Shown: positions 8,174 through 16,051 of the stretch, in pieces | Layout: each line of letters begins with the position of its first letter | Numbering within the stretch: position 1 is the stretch's first letter | Program-made: the position numbers and the translations under genes | Origin: Mycoplasmatota bacterium | GTDB lineage: Bacteria > Bacillota_I > Bacilli_A > Acholeplasmatales > Acholeplasmataceae | DNA length: 64,000 nucleotides | Direction: 5' to 3' | NCBI GenBank assembly: GCA_018622495.1 | Contig: CP076021.1 | Span: 558,001 to 622,000 of the forward strand | Notes under the pieces: generated by a model | Databases searched by the model: none | Told to the model about the DNA's origin: nothing | Seen by the model: the letters and a program-made list of their open reading frames with translations, nothing else

Positions 8174-9146
8174 CTATGGTACATTATTTAGAATAACTTT
8201 ATATGGAGAATCACACCAAAATGCAATAGGAGTAGTTGTTGATGGTGTAACACCAGGAACACGCATAGATCTAGAACGTATAAAAGCGGATTTAGAATTG
8301 AGAAAACCTAAAGCAATTGGTACAACACCAAGAAAAGAAGATGATGAACCAATCATTACATCAGGTGTGTTTAATGGATATGCAACTGGTTCGCCTATTC
8401 ATATCATGATAGAAAACAAAAATATTAAATCTAAAGATTATGAACATTTAAAAAAACAACCAAGACCAGGGCATGCTGATTTTGTTGCTAACGAAAAATA
8501 TCGAGGATTTCAAGATTATAGAGGCGGCGGAAGATTTTCCGGTAGGCTTACTGCACCACTTGTTGCAGCAGGTGCTATCGCAAAAATGATGTTACCTTAT
8601 CGTTTTGAACATGAAATTATTCAAATAGGTACATTAAAAGATATGACACAAATTGATTCATACTTAGAAGATATTATAAGAGAAAAAGATTCAGTTGGTG
8701 GCATTATTAAAGTTACAATCAAAAATGTAGATATTGGACTCGGGGAACCAATGTTCGAAAAATTAGATGCTGAACTAGCAAAAATGATGTTTAGTATACC
8801 TGCAGTTAAAGGCTTTGAATTCGGTACAGGTTTTGAAGGCGTTAACCTAAAAGGTTCTGCATTTAATGATGTACTGATTAATGATAAGGGGAAAACTAAA
8901 ACTAATCATAGTGGTGGCATCACAGGTGGCATCTCAAATGGTAATGATATAGTTTTTAAAGTATTCATTAAACCAACATCAAGCATATCAAAAGAGCAAC
9001 AAACTTTTGATTTTAAAGAACAAGATATAAAAACACTAAAAGTTGGTGGAAGACATGATGTTGCTATTGTAAGAAGAGCGGGTATTATACTAGAAAATTG
9101 TGCAGCTATTGTATTAGCAGATGCACATTTAAAATATATAAAATAA
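8166..9146 (+). CDS. aroC: Chorismate synthase
   Basis: 326 residues. FMN-dependent removal of phosphate from EPSP to give chorismate. Conserved signatures are clear: GTLFRITLYGESHQNAIGVV, GxSGxP-like GYATGSPIHI, RPGHADFVANEKY, DYRGGGRFSGRLTA, the SGGITGGISNGNDI segment and GRHDVAIVRRAGIILEN. It overlaps aroE by eight bases and is the last gene of the operon; a terminator follows at once. It is somewhat shorter than the usual 350-390 residues but no core motif is missing. Confidence 0.95.
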   Translation: MNSYGTLFRITLYGESHQNAIGVVVDGVTPGTRIDLERIKADLELRKPKAIGTTPRKEDDEPIITSGVFNGYATGSPIHIMIENKNIKSKDYEHLKKQPRPGHADFVANEKYRGFQDYRGGGRFSGRLTAPLVAAGAIAKMMLPYRFEHEIIQIGTLKDMTQIDSYLEDIIREKDSVGGIIKVTIKNVDIGLGEPMFEKLDAELAKMMFSIPAVKGFEFGTGFEGVNLKGSAFNDVLINDKGKTKTNHSGGITGGISNGNDIVFKVFIKPTSSISKEQQTFDFKEQDIKTLKVGGRHDVAIVRRAGIILENCAAIVLADAHLKYIK

Positions 9147-9187
9147 CAAAAAAGCTTATTTATTTCTAAATAAATGGGCTTTTTTCT
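9147..9187 (+). terminator. Terminator of the aromatic operon
   Basis: Long A/T-rich hairpin, AAAAAGC...TATTTATT paired with AAATAAAT...GCTTTTTT with one mismatch, ending in a T run (9179-9186). Confidence 0.85.
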
Positions 9188-9200
9188 CTTAAAAGAATAT

Positions 9201-9216
9201 TTGAAAACGTTATCAA
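9201..9216 (+). promoter_or_regulatory. Perfect cre-type box upstream of the hydrogenase operon
   Basis: TTGAAAACGTTATCAA matches the Bacillus catabolite-responsive element consensus WTGNAANCGNWWNCAW at every fixed position. Its centre is about 65 bases upstream of the -10, i.e. near -75, an activator rather than roadblock position. Which LacI/CcpA-family protein binds is not known; the only one in the window is encoded at 17867. Confidence 0.65.
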
Positions 9217-9267
9217 TTTAAAAAAAAGTCCTTTTTCATTTTTTTTCTTATTTATAAAAAATATATA

Positions 9268-9276
9268 TGATATAAT
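9268..9276 (+). promoter_or_regulatory. Extended -10 promoter of the hydrogenase operon
   Basis: TGATATAAT, an extended -10 element; the matching -35 position (9248-9253, TTATTT) is weak. The first gene starts 39 bases downstream. The same TGATATAAT string occurs before recG, plsX, dnaE and pfkA. Confidence 0.6.
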
Positions 9277-9314
9277 CACGATATAAATATACGATTCTTC
9301 ATAAGGAGAAAAAA

Positions 9315-9824
9315 ATGAATAAAAAACAAGAATTTACTCAGGATCAGCTGACTCTTTTTGATGTTAAAATTCTAGAACACATGAAAAAACCAGGCCCATT
9401 AATGCCTGTTCTTCATGATGCTCAAGAAATATTTGGATACATTCCTTTAAAAATTCAAAAAATAATCAGTAAAAAATTAGATGTTAGTATTGCAACCATT
9501 AACGGTGTTGTCACCTTTTATGGTAATTTTTCTGTTGAACCAAAGGGGAAACATCAAATTCATGTATGTTTAGGTACCGCTTGTTATGTAAGGGGATCTA
9601 AAAACTTAATGGAAACTTTTGAAAATCATTTTCAAATAAAAGATGGAGAAACAACAAAAGATGGTGAAATTACACTTTGCTCAACGAGATGTATTGGTGC
9701 ATGTGGATTAGCACCTGTTTTTTCAGTAGATGGACATATTCACGGTAGTGGAACAGTAGCAAAAGTTCATCAAGTTGCAAAAGATTTGGAGGAACTAAAA
9801 GATGAACCTGAATGTGTTGATTGA
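9315..9824 (+). CDS. hydC: NuoE-like 2Fe-2S subunit of [FeFe] hydrogenase (HydC)
   Basis: 169 residues with a thioredoxin-like 2Fe-2S fold. Cluster ligands are visible as C-x4-C (VCLGTACY) and C-x3-C (CSTRCIGACG). The N-terminal helical part (LMPVLHDAQEIFGYIP, TINGVVTFYGNF) is the usual NuoE bundle. In trimeric electron-bifurcating hydrogenases this subunit sits against the NuoF-like HydB. The start follows AAGGAG. First gene of a long operon; the next gene starts inside its end (9802). Confidence 0.9.
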   Translation: MNKKQEFTQDQLTLFDVKILEHMKKPGPLMPVLHDAQEIFGYIPLKIQKIISKKLDVSIATINGVVTFYGNFSVEPKGKHQIHVCLGTACYVRGSKNLMETFENHFQIKDGETTKDGEITLCSTRCIGACGLAPVFSVDGHIHGSGTVAKVHQVAKDLEELKDEPECVD

Positions 9825-10185
9825 TAAATATAAATGTTATGTATACACTCCTAAATTATTAAAAGATAAAAATATAGCGTATGCATTTTGTTCTGATTTA
9901 ATGAGTGATGCTTTAGTCATTATGAATAGTATTAAAGATGATGATATTTTAGATCAAGCTATGCTAATTACTGGACTTGTTACACAACAATCAATTCGTA
10001 CAGCAGAAATGTTAGATGTTGAGGTTGTATTGCTAGTTCGAGGTAAAACACCATCCACAAAAGTTATTCAATTAGCTTATGAATCTGATATCATACTTAT
10101 TAAAACTGAACTTACAATGTTTAATGCAAGTGGACTTTTATACCAAGACGGTATCAAAGGCATATCGTATAATGAACAATGGTAA
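9802..10185 (+). CDS. DRTGG domain protein (hydrogenase operon)
   Basis: 127 residues resembling the DRTGG domain (AFCSDLMSDALVIM, MLITGLVTQQSIRTAEMLDVEVVLLVRGKTPS, ILIKTELTMFNASGLLY). DRTGG modules occur with CBS domains and in HPr kinase N-domains and are thought to bind nucleotides or act as regulatory modules. Genes of this type recur between hydC and hydB in fermentative anaerobes, and their function is uncharacterised. It overlaps both neighbours by a few bases. Confidence 0.75.
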   Translation: MNLNVLIDKYKCYVYTPKLLKDKNIAYAFCSDLMSDALVIMNSIKDDDILDQAMLITGLVTQQSIRTAEMLDVEVVLLVRGKTPSTKVIQLAYESDIILIKTELTMFNASGLLYQDGIKGISYNEQW

Positions 10186-10604
10186 ATCATGATTATCAAA
10201 TAATCGCTAAAAATTATGATTTAGCAGGTCGTGCATCATCTAGAATTAAAAAGTATTTAAAAACACAAAATATAAGTAAGCGATTATTAAAACGTATATG
10301 TTCAGCATCTTTTGAAGCTGAAATTAATGTAGTTATTCATTCGTATGGAGGGTATGCTACTTTTGATCATCAAAGTGATAAAATCATGATTGATTTTTAT
10401 GATGATGGTCCAGGTATAGCAGATATAGCATTAGCAATGACGGAAGGATATTCAACTGCAACTCCATTAGACAATAGAAATGGTTTTGGTGCAGGTATGG
10501 GATTATCTAATATTAAGCGTTGTACTGATGAACTAGAAATAACATCAACGATTGAAGGTACACATTTGAAACTCACATTTTATTTAGGTGAAGAAAATGT
10601 TTAA
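10179..10604 (+). CDS. RsbW-like GHKL ATPase / anti-sigma-type kinase
   Basis: 141 residues with a compact HATPase domain: N-box-like EAEINVVIHSYGG, G1 DDGPGIAD, and G2 GFGAGMGLSNIKR. The size and lack of a phospho-acceptor domain fit the anti-sigma regulatory factor (Ser/Thr protein kinase) family. Within hydrogenase operons of anaerobes this protein accompanies DRTGG and PHP proteins. A partner (anti-anti-sigma/STAS or sigma factor) is not visible nearby. It overlaps the upstream DRTGG gene. Confidence 0.8.
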   Translation: MVNHDYQIIAKNYDLAGRASSRIKKYLKTQNISKRLLKRICSASFEAEINVVIHSYGGYATFDHQSDKIMIDFYDDGPGIADIALAMTEGYSTATPLDNRNGFGAGMGLSNIKRCTDELEITSTIEGTHLKLTFYLGEENV

Positions 10605-10935
10605 ATTAAAAGATATATTATTAAATGATCACTATCATTTAGTTAGTCATAATAAAACAATAGATAAAACATATAAAGAAGTATATGCATGTGATTTACT
10701 TAGTGCAGTTATTAAACATGGAAAAAATAATCCAATATTAATAACACAAATAAATTCTGTAACTACTATAGGCGTTGCAGTAATGTTGGATTTACCAGCA
10801 GTTATTTTAACAGAAAATAAAAAATTTAATAAAGAAACTATTAAACAAGCAGATATAGAAGATATAGCACTTATTCAAACACAACTTACGTCAACTGAGG
10901 TTATGCTAGATTTAATAAAAAGAAGTCTTTTATGA
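10597..10935 (+). CDS. Second DRTGG-type domain protein
   Basis: 112 residues, related in outline to the protein encoded at 9802: ACDLLSAVIKHGKNNPILITQINSVTTIGVAVMLDLPAVILTENKKF (residues about 31-77) and LIQTQLTSTEVMLDLIKRSL at the end, matching the other protein's LIKTELTMFNASG. The ATG at 10597 after AGGTGAA is preferred to the GTG at 10588. The gene overlaps the GHKL ATPase gene at its start and the PHP gene at its end, so it is tightly coupled. Confidence 0.7.
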   Translation: MFKLKDILLNDHYHLVSHNKTIDKTYKEVYACDLLSAVIKHGKNNPILITQINSVTTIGVAVMLDLPAVILTENKKFNKETIKQADIEDIALIQTQLTSTEVMLDLIKRSLL

Positions 10936-11608
10936 AATGTTACTATGATCTTCATATACACAGTGTATTATCGCCTTGTGCTGATGTTTTAATGACGCCT
11001 CAAAATATATTTAATATGGCAATGCTAAAGGGTTTAGATATTATTTCAATTACTGATCATAACAGTTTAAAACAAATACCTTTGTGCATAGAAATAGCTA
11101 AAAGTTATGATATGTTATTTATTCCAGGTGTAGAAGTGACGGTTAAAGAAGGTATAGATATACTTGTCTATTTTAAACATGTAAGTGATGCTATGGCATT
11201 CGATCGATATTTAGAAACTTTTTTAGAGAAAAAACAGATTGATTTAAATATATATAATGAGCAATGCATTTGTGATATTTATGATGAATGTATTGATAAA
11301 TATCCGTATTTATTATCTCAAAAAACAAAATTATCATTAGAAGAAATGATGACATATTTAGCATATATAGATCATGTGATGATTTATGCACATATAGACA
11401 GATATTTTGATAAAGTTAAACCATTGATAGAAAAATATCCATTAAATGGTATTTCATATTATAAAAAAAAGATTTTTTTCGATAAAAATTTATTACATCA
11501 TTCGATGCACATCAGATTACAGATATTTTAGAAAGAAATAAAGAAAACGAAATCACCTTGGATATATGCAACCTAGATTGTTTTTTTAGGTATTTTAATC
11601 ATGGATAA
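10932..11608 (+). CDS. PHP-domain metallophosphoesterase, frame break near C-terminus
   Basis: PHP motifs: YYDLHIHSVLSPCAD (HxH, residues 6-8), ITDHNS, FIPGVEVT. In the first frame the protein ends abnormally at 11531, but one extra A in the A5 run at 11484-11488 joins it to another frame reading ...SFDAHQITDILERNKENE, restoring the conserved (S)DAH metal-binding motif and a normal end at 11608 (225 residues). PHP proteins are Mn/Fe/Zn phosphoesterases; the substrate here is unknown. It is the fourth member of the signalling-type cassette in the hydrogenase operon and overlaps the next gene by eight bases. Confidence 0.8.
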
Positions 11609-12140
11609 TTTAACGTCATATATATTTGATTTATGTCAAAATTCACTTTCGAATCATGCGACATCAATTAAGATAAATATAACAAAAAAAGATTGTTATA
11701 AAATTAAAATAATAGATAATGGTTCAGGTATTAAGAAACAAGATTTAAAATATATTACCTCTCCTTTTTTTACAACAAGAACGACAAGACGTATAGGTTT
11801 AGGTATTCCTTTAGTTATTTTACTGACTGAACAAACTCAAGGTTACTATAGATTTAGATCTATAAAGCATCTAGGTACGACATTATTTTTAGTTTTTGAT
11901 CATCACCATCTTGATTTTCCTGATGAAGGTGATTATGGGTTATTGATTGCAGATATCATACAACATCAATGTTTAAATAAAATTAAATTCACATATAAAA
12001 ATAATCATCATAAATATATATATAAATATAATAAAAAAACAAATGATCAAAGAAGAATATCAATCATTGATCATATCAATACAAATATAAAAAGAATAGA
12101 GGAAATGCATGAAAACATTAGAAGAACTAAAGAAACTTAG
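11601..12140 (+). CDS. GHKL (histidine-kinase-like) ATPase protein
   Basis: 179 residues: an N-box (YIFDLCQNSLSNHATSIKI), G1 box (IIDNGSGIKKQDL), F-like TSPFFTTRTTRRIGLGIPL with the G2 glycines, then a basic C-terminal tail. It has the ATP-binding module of sensor kinases without sensor or dimerisation/phospho-His domain. Homologous small ATPases stand just before the 2Fe-2S/NuoF/HydA genes in other hydrogenase operons. The tail overlaps the next gene by 32 bases. Confidence 0.8.
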   Translation: MDNLTSYIFDLCQNSLSNHATSIKINITKKDCYKIKIIDNGSGIKKQDLKYITSPFFTTRTTRRIGLGIPLVILLTEQTQGYYRFRSIKHLGTTLFLVFDHHHLDFPDEGDYGLLIADIIQHQCLNKIKFTYKNNHHKYIYKYNKKTNDQRRISIIDHINTNIKRIEEMHENIRRTKET

Positions 12141-12492
12141 AGATGAAGCGCATAAAAAAATGAATATGCGTTATACAAAAGATGGGTTTAGAATTCAAGT
12201 GGGTATGGGGACATGTGGTATTGCATCAGGTGCGAGACCTATTTTAAATGAGTTTTTGCAACAAATAGAAAATCAATCATTAAAAAATGTAACAGTGACA
12301 CAAGTAGGGTGTATGGGAGAATGTGCATATGAGCCGATGATTGAACTTATTGATGCATCCGGTCATTCATATGTGTATTGTTCACTAACTATTCCTATGG
12401 TAAGACTCATTGTTGAAAAACATATGATTAACCATCAACCTATTGAAAAATGGTTGCTTGAAAACCGAAAGAGAGATGAACGCTCATGTTAG
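12109..12492 (+). CDS. Small thioredoxin-like 2Fe-2S ferredoxin (HndB-like)
   Basis: 127 residues. Conserved segments VGMGTCGIASGARPILNEF and VTQVGCMGECAYEPMIEL mark the (2Fe-2S) ferredoxin-domain family found as the second subunit of NADP-reducing hydrogenases (HndB). I can see three cysteines in the motif region and do not assign the fourth ligand. The start at 12109 lies a few bases after AGAGGA. It directly precedes and overlaps the HydB gene (seven bases), as expected for a hydrogenase electron-transfer subunit. Confidence 0.8.
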   Translation: MKTLEELKKLRDEAHKKMNMRYTKDGFRIQVGMGTCGIASGARPILNEFLQQIENQSLKNVTVTQVGCMGECAYEPMIELIDASGHSYVYCSLTIPMVRLIVEKHMINHQPIEKWLLENRKRDERSC

Positions 12493-14297
12493 AACGTATG
12501 CAATTGTTAATTTGTGGTGGCACAGGATGCATGAGTTCTCATTCAAAAGATATTAAAAAATCATTTGAAAAAACATTAACAGCTATGGGTCTAAAAAAAG
12601 AAGTTAATATTGTTTTAACTGGATGTTTTGGTTTATGTGAAAGAGGACCGGTTGTCATTCTTTATCCAGATGAAATATTTTATGCACATGTATCAGTAAA
12701 CGATGTAGAAGAAATATGTGAAGAACATATTTTAAAAGGACGAGTTGTTAAAAGATTATTAGTAAAAAATCCAATAGACCGTAAAAAAATTGGACAAATG
12801 AGCAATTTACAATTTTATGCAAAACAAAAAAGAATTGCGCTTAGAAATTGTGGTCACATAAATCCGTTAGATATTAAAGAATATATCGCTAAAAACGGTT
12901 ATGAAGCATTAGGAGAAATATTATTACACCAATCACCAGAAAAAGTCATTGATACAATGATTGAATCAGGATTACGTGGTCGAGGTGGAGGTGGCTTTCC
13001 AACTGGAATGAAATGGCAATTTGCAAAAAGAGCAACTTCTGATCAAAAATATGTCATTTGTAATGCTGATGAAGGCGATCCAGGTGCTTTTATGGATCGT
13101 GCAATTCTAGAAGGTGATCCACATTCAATATTAGAAGCAATGGCTATATGTGGTTATGCTATAGGGTCTAATCAAGGTTACATATATGTACGAGCTGAAT
13201 ATCCAGTTGCTGTTGAAAGGTTACAGCATGCGATAAATGAAGCTTACACATATGAATTGTTGGGTGAACATATTTTTGGAACTGATTTTTCATTTAATAT
13301 AGAAATTAGATTAGGTGCTGGTGCTTTTGTATGTGGTGAAGAAACTGCACTCATTCAATCCATTGAAGGATTTAGAGGTATGCCCAAATTAAAACCTCCA
13401 TTTCCAGCGATTAAAGGGTTGTGGGGGAAATCGAGTAATGTAAATAATGTTGAAACTTTAGCAAATATTCCAGTTATTTTCTTAAAAGGTGCGAAATGGT
13501 TTAAATCCATTGGTACTGAAAAATCAAGTGGGACTAAAGTGTTTGCACTTGGAGGGAAAATTAATAATACAGGACTAGTTGAAGTACCTATGGGGACAAC
13601 ACTTAGAGAAGTCATTTATGATATTGGTGGAGGTATTCCTAATAAAAGAAAATTTAAAGCGGTTCAAACTGGTGGTCCATCGGGTGGATGCATTACAGAA
13701 AAAGACCTTGATGCACCTATTGAATTTGAATCACTAAAAGAACTAGGATCAATGATGGGTTCTGGCGGCATGATTATTATGGATGAAGATAACTGTATGG
13801 TAGATGTCGCAAGATTCTATTTAGATTTTACAGTTGATGAATCATGTGGTAAATGTACACCATGTCGAGAAGGAACCAAACAAATGCTAGAAATACTAAA
13901 TCGCATTTGTGAAGGTACCGGAACTATGAAAGATATTGATGAACTAGAAAAACTTGGAAAGATGATACAAAAAACATCTTTATGTGGACTAGGTCAAACT
14001 GCACCAAATCCAGTATTATCCACACTAAAACATTTTCGTTCTGAATATGAAGCGCATGTTAAAGATCACGTATGTGAAGCTGGTGTTTGTAGTAATTTAA
14101 CTAATTTCGTTATTGAAGATAACTGTATTGGATGTACTAAATGTGCTAAAAATTGTCCAGTTAATGCAATTTCTGGATTACCAAAACAACTTCATACGAT
14201 AGACCCTGATTTATGCATTAAATGTGGCGCATGTAAAAAAGCTTGCCCAGTTGGGGCAATCACAAGTCATCCTAATGAAAGAGGAGTACGTTTATGA
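12486..14297 (+). CDS. hydB: NuoF-like flavoprotein subunit of hydrogenase (HydB)
   Basis: 603 residues. Order of domains: thioredoxin-like 2Fe-2S domain (LICGGTGCMSSH, LTGCFGLCERGP; residues 7-100); NuoF flavin/NAD core with GLRGRGGGGFPTGMKW (about 160-180), NADEGDPGAFMDR and GAGAFVCGEETALIQSIEG; SLBB; 4Fe-4S site ESCGKCTPCREGTKQM; C-terminal 2x[4Fe-4S] ferredoxin (CIGCTKCAKNCP, CIKCGACKKACP). This binds FMN and NAD(P)H and, in trimeric HydABC enzymes, is the bifurcation site. It overlaps HydA by four bases (ATGA). Confidence 0.95.
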   Translation: MLERMQLLICGGTGCMSSHSKDIKKSFEKTLTAMGLKKEVNIVLTGCFGLCERGPVVILYPDEIFYAHVSVNDVEEICEEHILKGRVVKRLLVKNPIDRKKIGQMSNLQFYAKQKRIALRNCGHINPLDIKEYIAKNGYEALGEILLHQSPEKVIDTMIESGLRGRGGGGFPTGMKWQFAKRATSDQKYVICNADEGDPGAFMDRAILEGDPHSILEAMAICGYAIGSNQGYIYVRAEYPVAVERLQHAINEAYTYELLGEHIFGTDFSFNIEIRLGAGAFVCGEETALIQSIEGFRGMPKLKPPFPAIKGLWGKSSNVNNVETLANIPVIFLKGAKWFKSIGTEKSSGTKVFALGGKINNTGLVEVPMGTTLREVIYDIGGGIPNKRKFKAVQTGGPSGGCITEKDLDAPIEFESLKELGSMMGSGGMIIMDEDNCMVDVARFYLDFTVDESCGKCTPCREGTKQMLEILNRICEGTGTMKDIDELEKLGKMIQKTSLCGLGQTAPNPVLSTLKHFRSEYEAHVKDHVCEAGVCSNLTNFVIEDNCIGCTKCAKNCPVNAISGLPKQLHTIDPDLCIKCGACKKACPVGAITSHPNERGVRL

Positions 14298-16051
14298 GTA
14301 AACAAATTAAATTATGGATAAATGATCAGGAGATTATTGCTAACGATGATCAAACAATATTAGAAGTTGCTCAAGAAAACGAAATTTATATCCCAAGATT
14401 ATGTTATTTAAAAAATATACATGAAGAAGGCAACTGTCGTTTATGCTCAATAAAAATTGAGGGACAAAGTAATTTAAAACCCGCATGTAAAACTGCTATT
14501 ACTGAAGGTATGCGCGTGATAACAAATGATCAAGAAATATACGATGATGTATCAATGAACTTAGAATTATTAGCTAAAAGGCATCATTTTGAATGTTTTA
14601 AGTGTTCTAGAGAAGATAATTGTGAATTTTTAGATTTACTCAGAAGATATTCAGTTGATAATGAATTTTCACATATGTATGGATTTAATCCAGAAGATTA
14701 TTATTACAGTGACTCTTCAGGCGTAATGGTACTTGATAGCAGTAAATGTGTCTTGTGTGGTAGATGTGTATCAGCATGTGAAAAACAAACGGGATTAAGC
14801 ATCCTTGGTTTTAATGAAAGAGGAGCGCATACATATGTTGGACCTGCTCAGTTTCATAATTTAGAAGATGCTGGATGTATATATTGTGGTAAGTGTATAC
14901 AAGCCTGTCCAACAGGAGCACTTAGAGAAAAGGATGATATTAAATTTGTTGAACGTGCATTAAGAGATAAGTCAAAAAAAGTTATTGTTCAAGTTGCGCC
15001 TTCTGTTAGAACTGCACTTGGTGAATCTTTTGGATTACCAATTGGGACAAATGTAGAGGGACAAATGTTTACAGCCCTTAAAAAAATGGGATTTGATGAA
15101 ATCATGGACACCAATTTTGCTGCTGATTTAACAATCATGGAAGAAGGCACAGAATTTATTAATCGTTTGAACGGTAAAGGAAAACTGCCACTATTCACAT
15201 CATGTTCACCTGGTTGGGTAAATTATTTGGAATTATATTTCCCTGAATTCATGGATAATTTATCTTCTTGTAAATCACCTCAGCAAATGGCGGGTGCTGT
15301 TATAAAAACTTATTATGCTCAAAAAATGAATATCGATCCTAAAAATATTGTTTCTGTATCGATGATGCCTTGTATAGCAAAAAAAGCTGAAGCGAGAAGA
15401 GAAGATATGGGTAGAGATGGGTATCAAGATGTAGATTATGTATTAACAACAAGAGAATTCGCGAGATTAATTAAAAGACATGACTTAGATTTAACTACTT
15501 TAGAATCATCGAAACCTTATGGGATGTTATCATCATACACAGGTGCTGGAGCAATTTTTGGTGCTACTGGTGGCGTTATGGAAGCAGCCCTTCGTACAGT
15601 TTCTGAGATACTTGAAGAAAAACCAACAAAAATTGATTTTAAATCTATTAGAGGTAATGCTGATATTAAAGAAGCAACAATTCATATTAAAGGTACTGAT
15701 GTAAATGTAGCAGTTGTCCATGGAGGCATTGCGATAAAAATATTTTTAGAACAATTGAAAACATCAAGCAAACAATATCATTTTGTAGAATTTATGGGAT
15801 GTAGTGGAGGATGTATCAATGGTGGAGGTCAACCAATTGTACCTGCTAAAATTGCAGATGTCACAGATGTAAGAACATTAAGAGCAAGTGTTTTATATGA
15901 TATAGATAAAAATACAAAGATAAGAAAATCACATGAAAATGAATTTGTTCAAACTTTATATCGTGAATTTTTAGAAAAACCAAACAGCCATAAAGCTCAT
16001 GAACTTCTTCATACGTCTTATAAAAAAAGAGAGCCTTATCATGATATTTAA
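14294..16051 (+). CDS. hydA: [FeFe] hydrogenase catalytic subunit (HydA)
   Basis: 585 residues. N-terminal 2Fe-2S ferredoxin domain (LCYLKNIHEEGNCRLC), His-ligated 4Fe-4S (HHFECFKCSREDNC), two 4Fe-4S (CVLCGRCVSAC, CIYCGKCIQAC), then the H-domain: L1 TSCSPGW, L2 MPCIAKKAEA, L3 FMGCSGGCINGGGQP, plus YTGAGAIFGATGGVMEAALR. It makes or oxidises H2 in the cytoplasm; with HydB and HydC it likely uses NAD(P)H and ferredoxin. L1 has Ser after the Cys where the clostridial enzyme has Cys-Cys. Maturases HydE, HydF and HydG are not in the window. Confidence 0.95.
   Translation: MSKQIKLWINDQEIIANDDQTILEVAQENEIYIPRLCYLKNIHEEGNCRLCSIKIEGQSNLKPACKTAITEGMRVITNDQEIYDDVSMNLELLAKRHHFECFKCSREDNCEFLDLLRRYSVDNEFSHMYGFNPEDYYYSDSSGVMVLDSSKCVLCGRCVSACEKQTGLSILGFNERGAHTYVGPAQFHNLEDAGCIYCGKCIQACPTGALREKDDIKFVERALRDKSKKVIVQVAPSVRTALGESFGLPIGTNVEGQMFTALKKMGFDEIMDTNFAADLTIMEEGTEFINRLNGKGKLPLFTSCSPGWVNYLELYFPEFMDNLSSCKSPQQMAGAVIKTYYAQKMNIDPKNIVSVSMMPCIAKKAEARREDMGRDGYQDVDYVLTTREFARLIKRHDLDLTTLESSKPYGMLSSYTGAGAIFGATGGVMEAALRTVSEILEEKPTKIDFKSIRGNADIKEATIHIKGTDVNVAVVHGGIAIKIFLEQLKTSSKQYHFVEFMGCSGGCINGGGQPIVPAKIADVTDVRTLRASVLYDIDKNTKIRKSHENEFVQTLYREFLEKPNSHKAHELLHTSYKKREPYHDI

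Noticed and set aside
15999-16040. Upstream start for the SsuA-like lipoprotein
   Set aside because: It would put charged residues before the lipoprotein signal and lies deep inside hydA; the ATG at 16041 gives a normal signal peptide and ribosome site.
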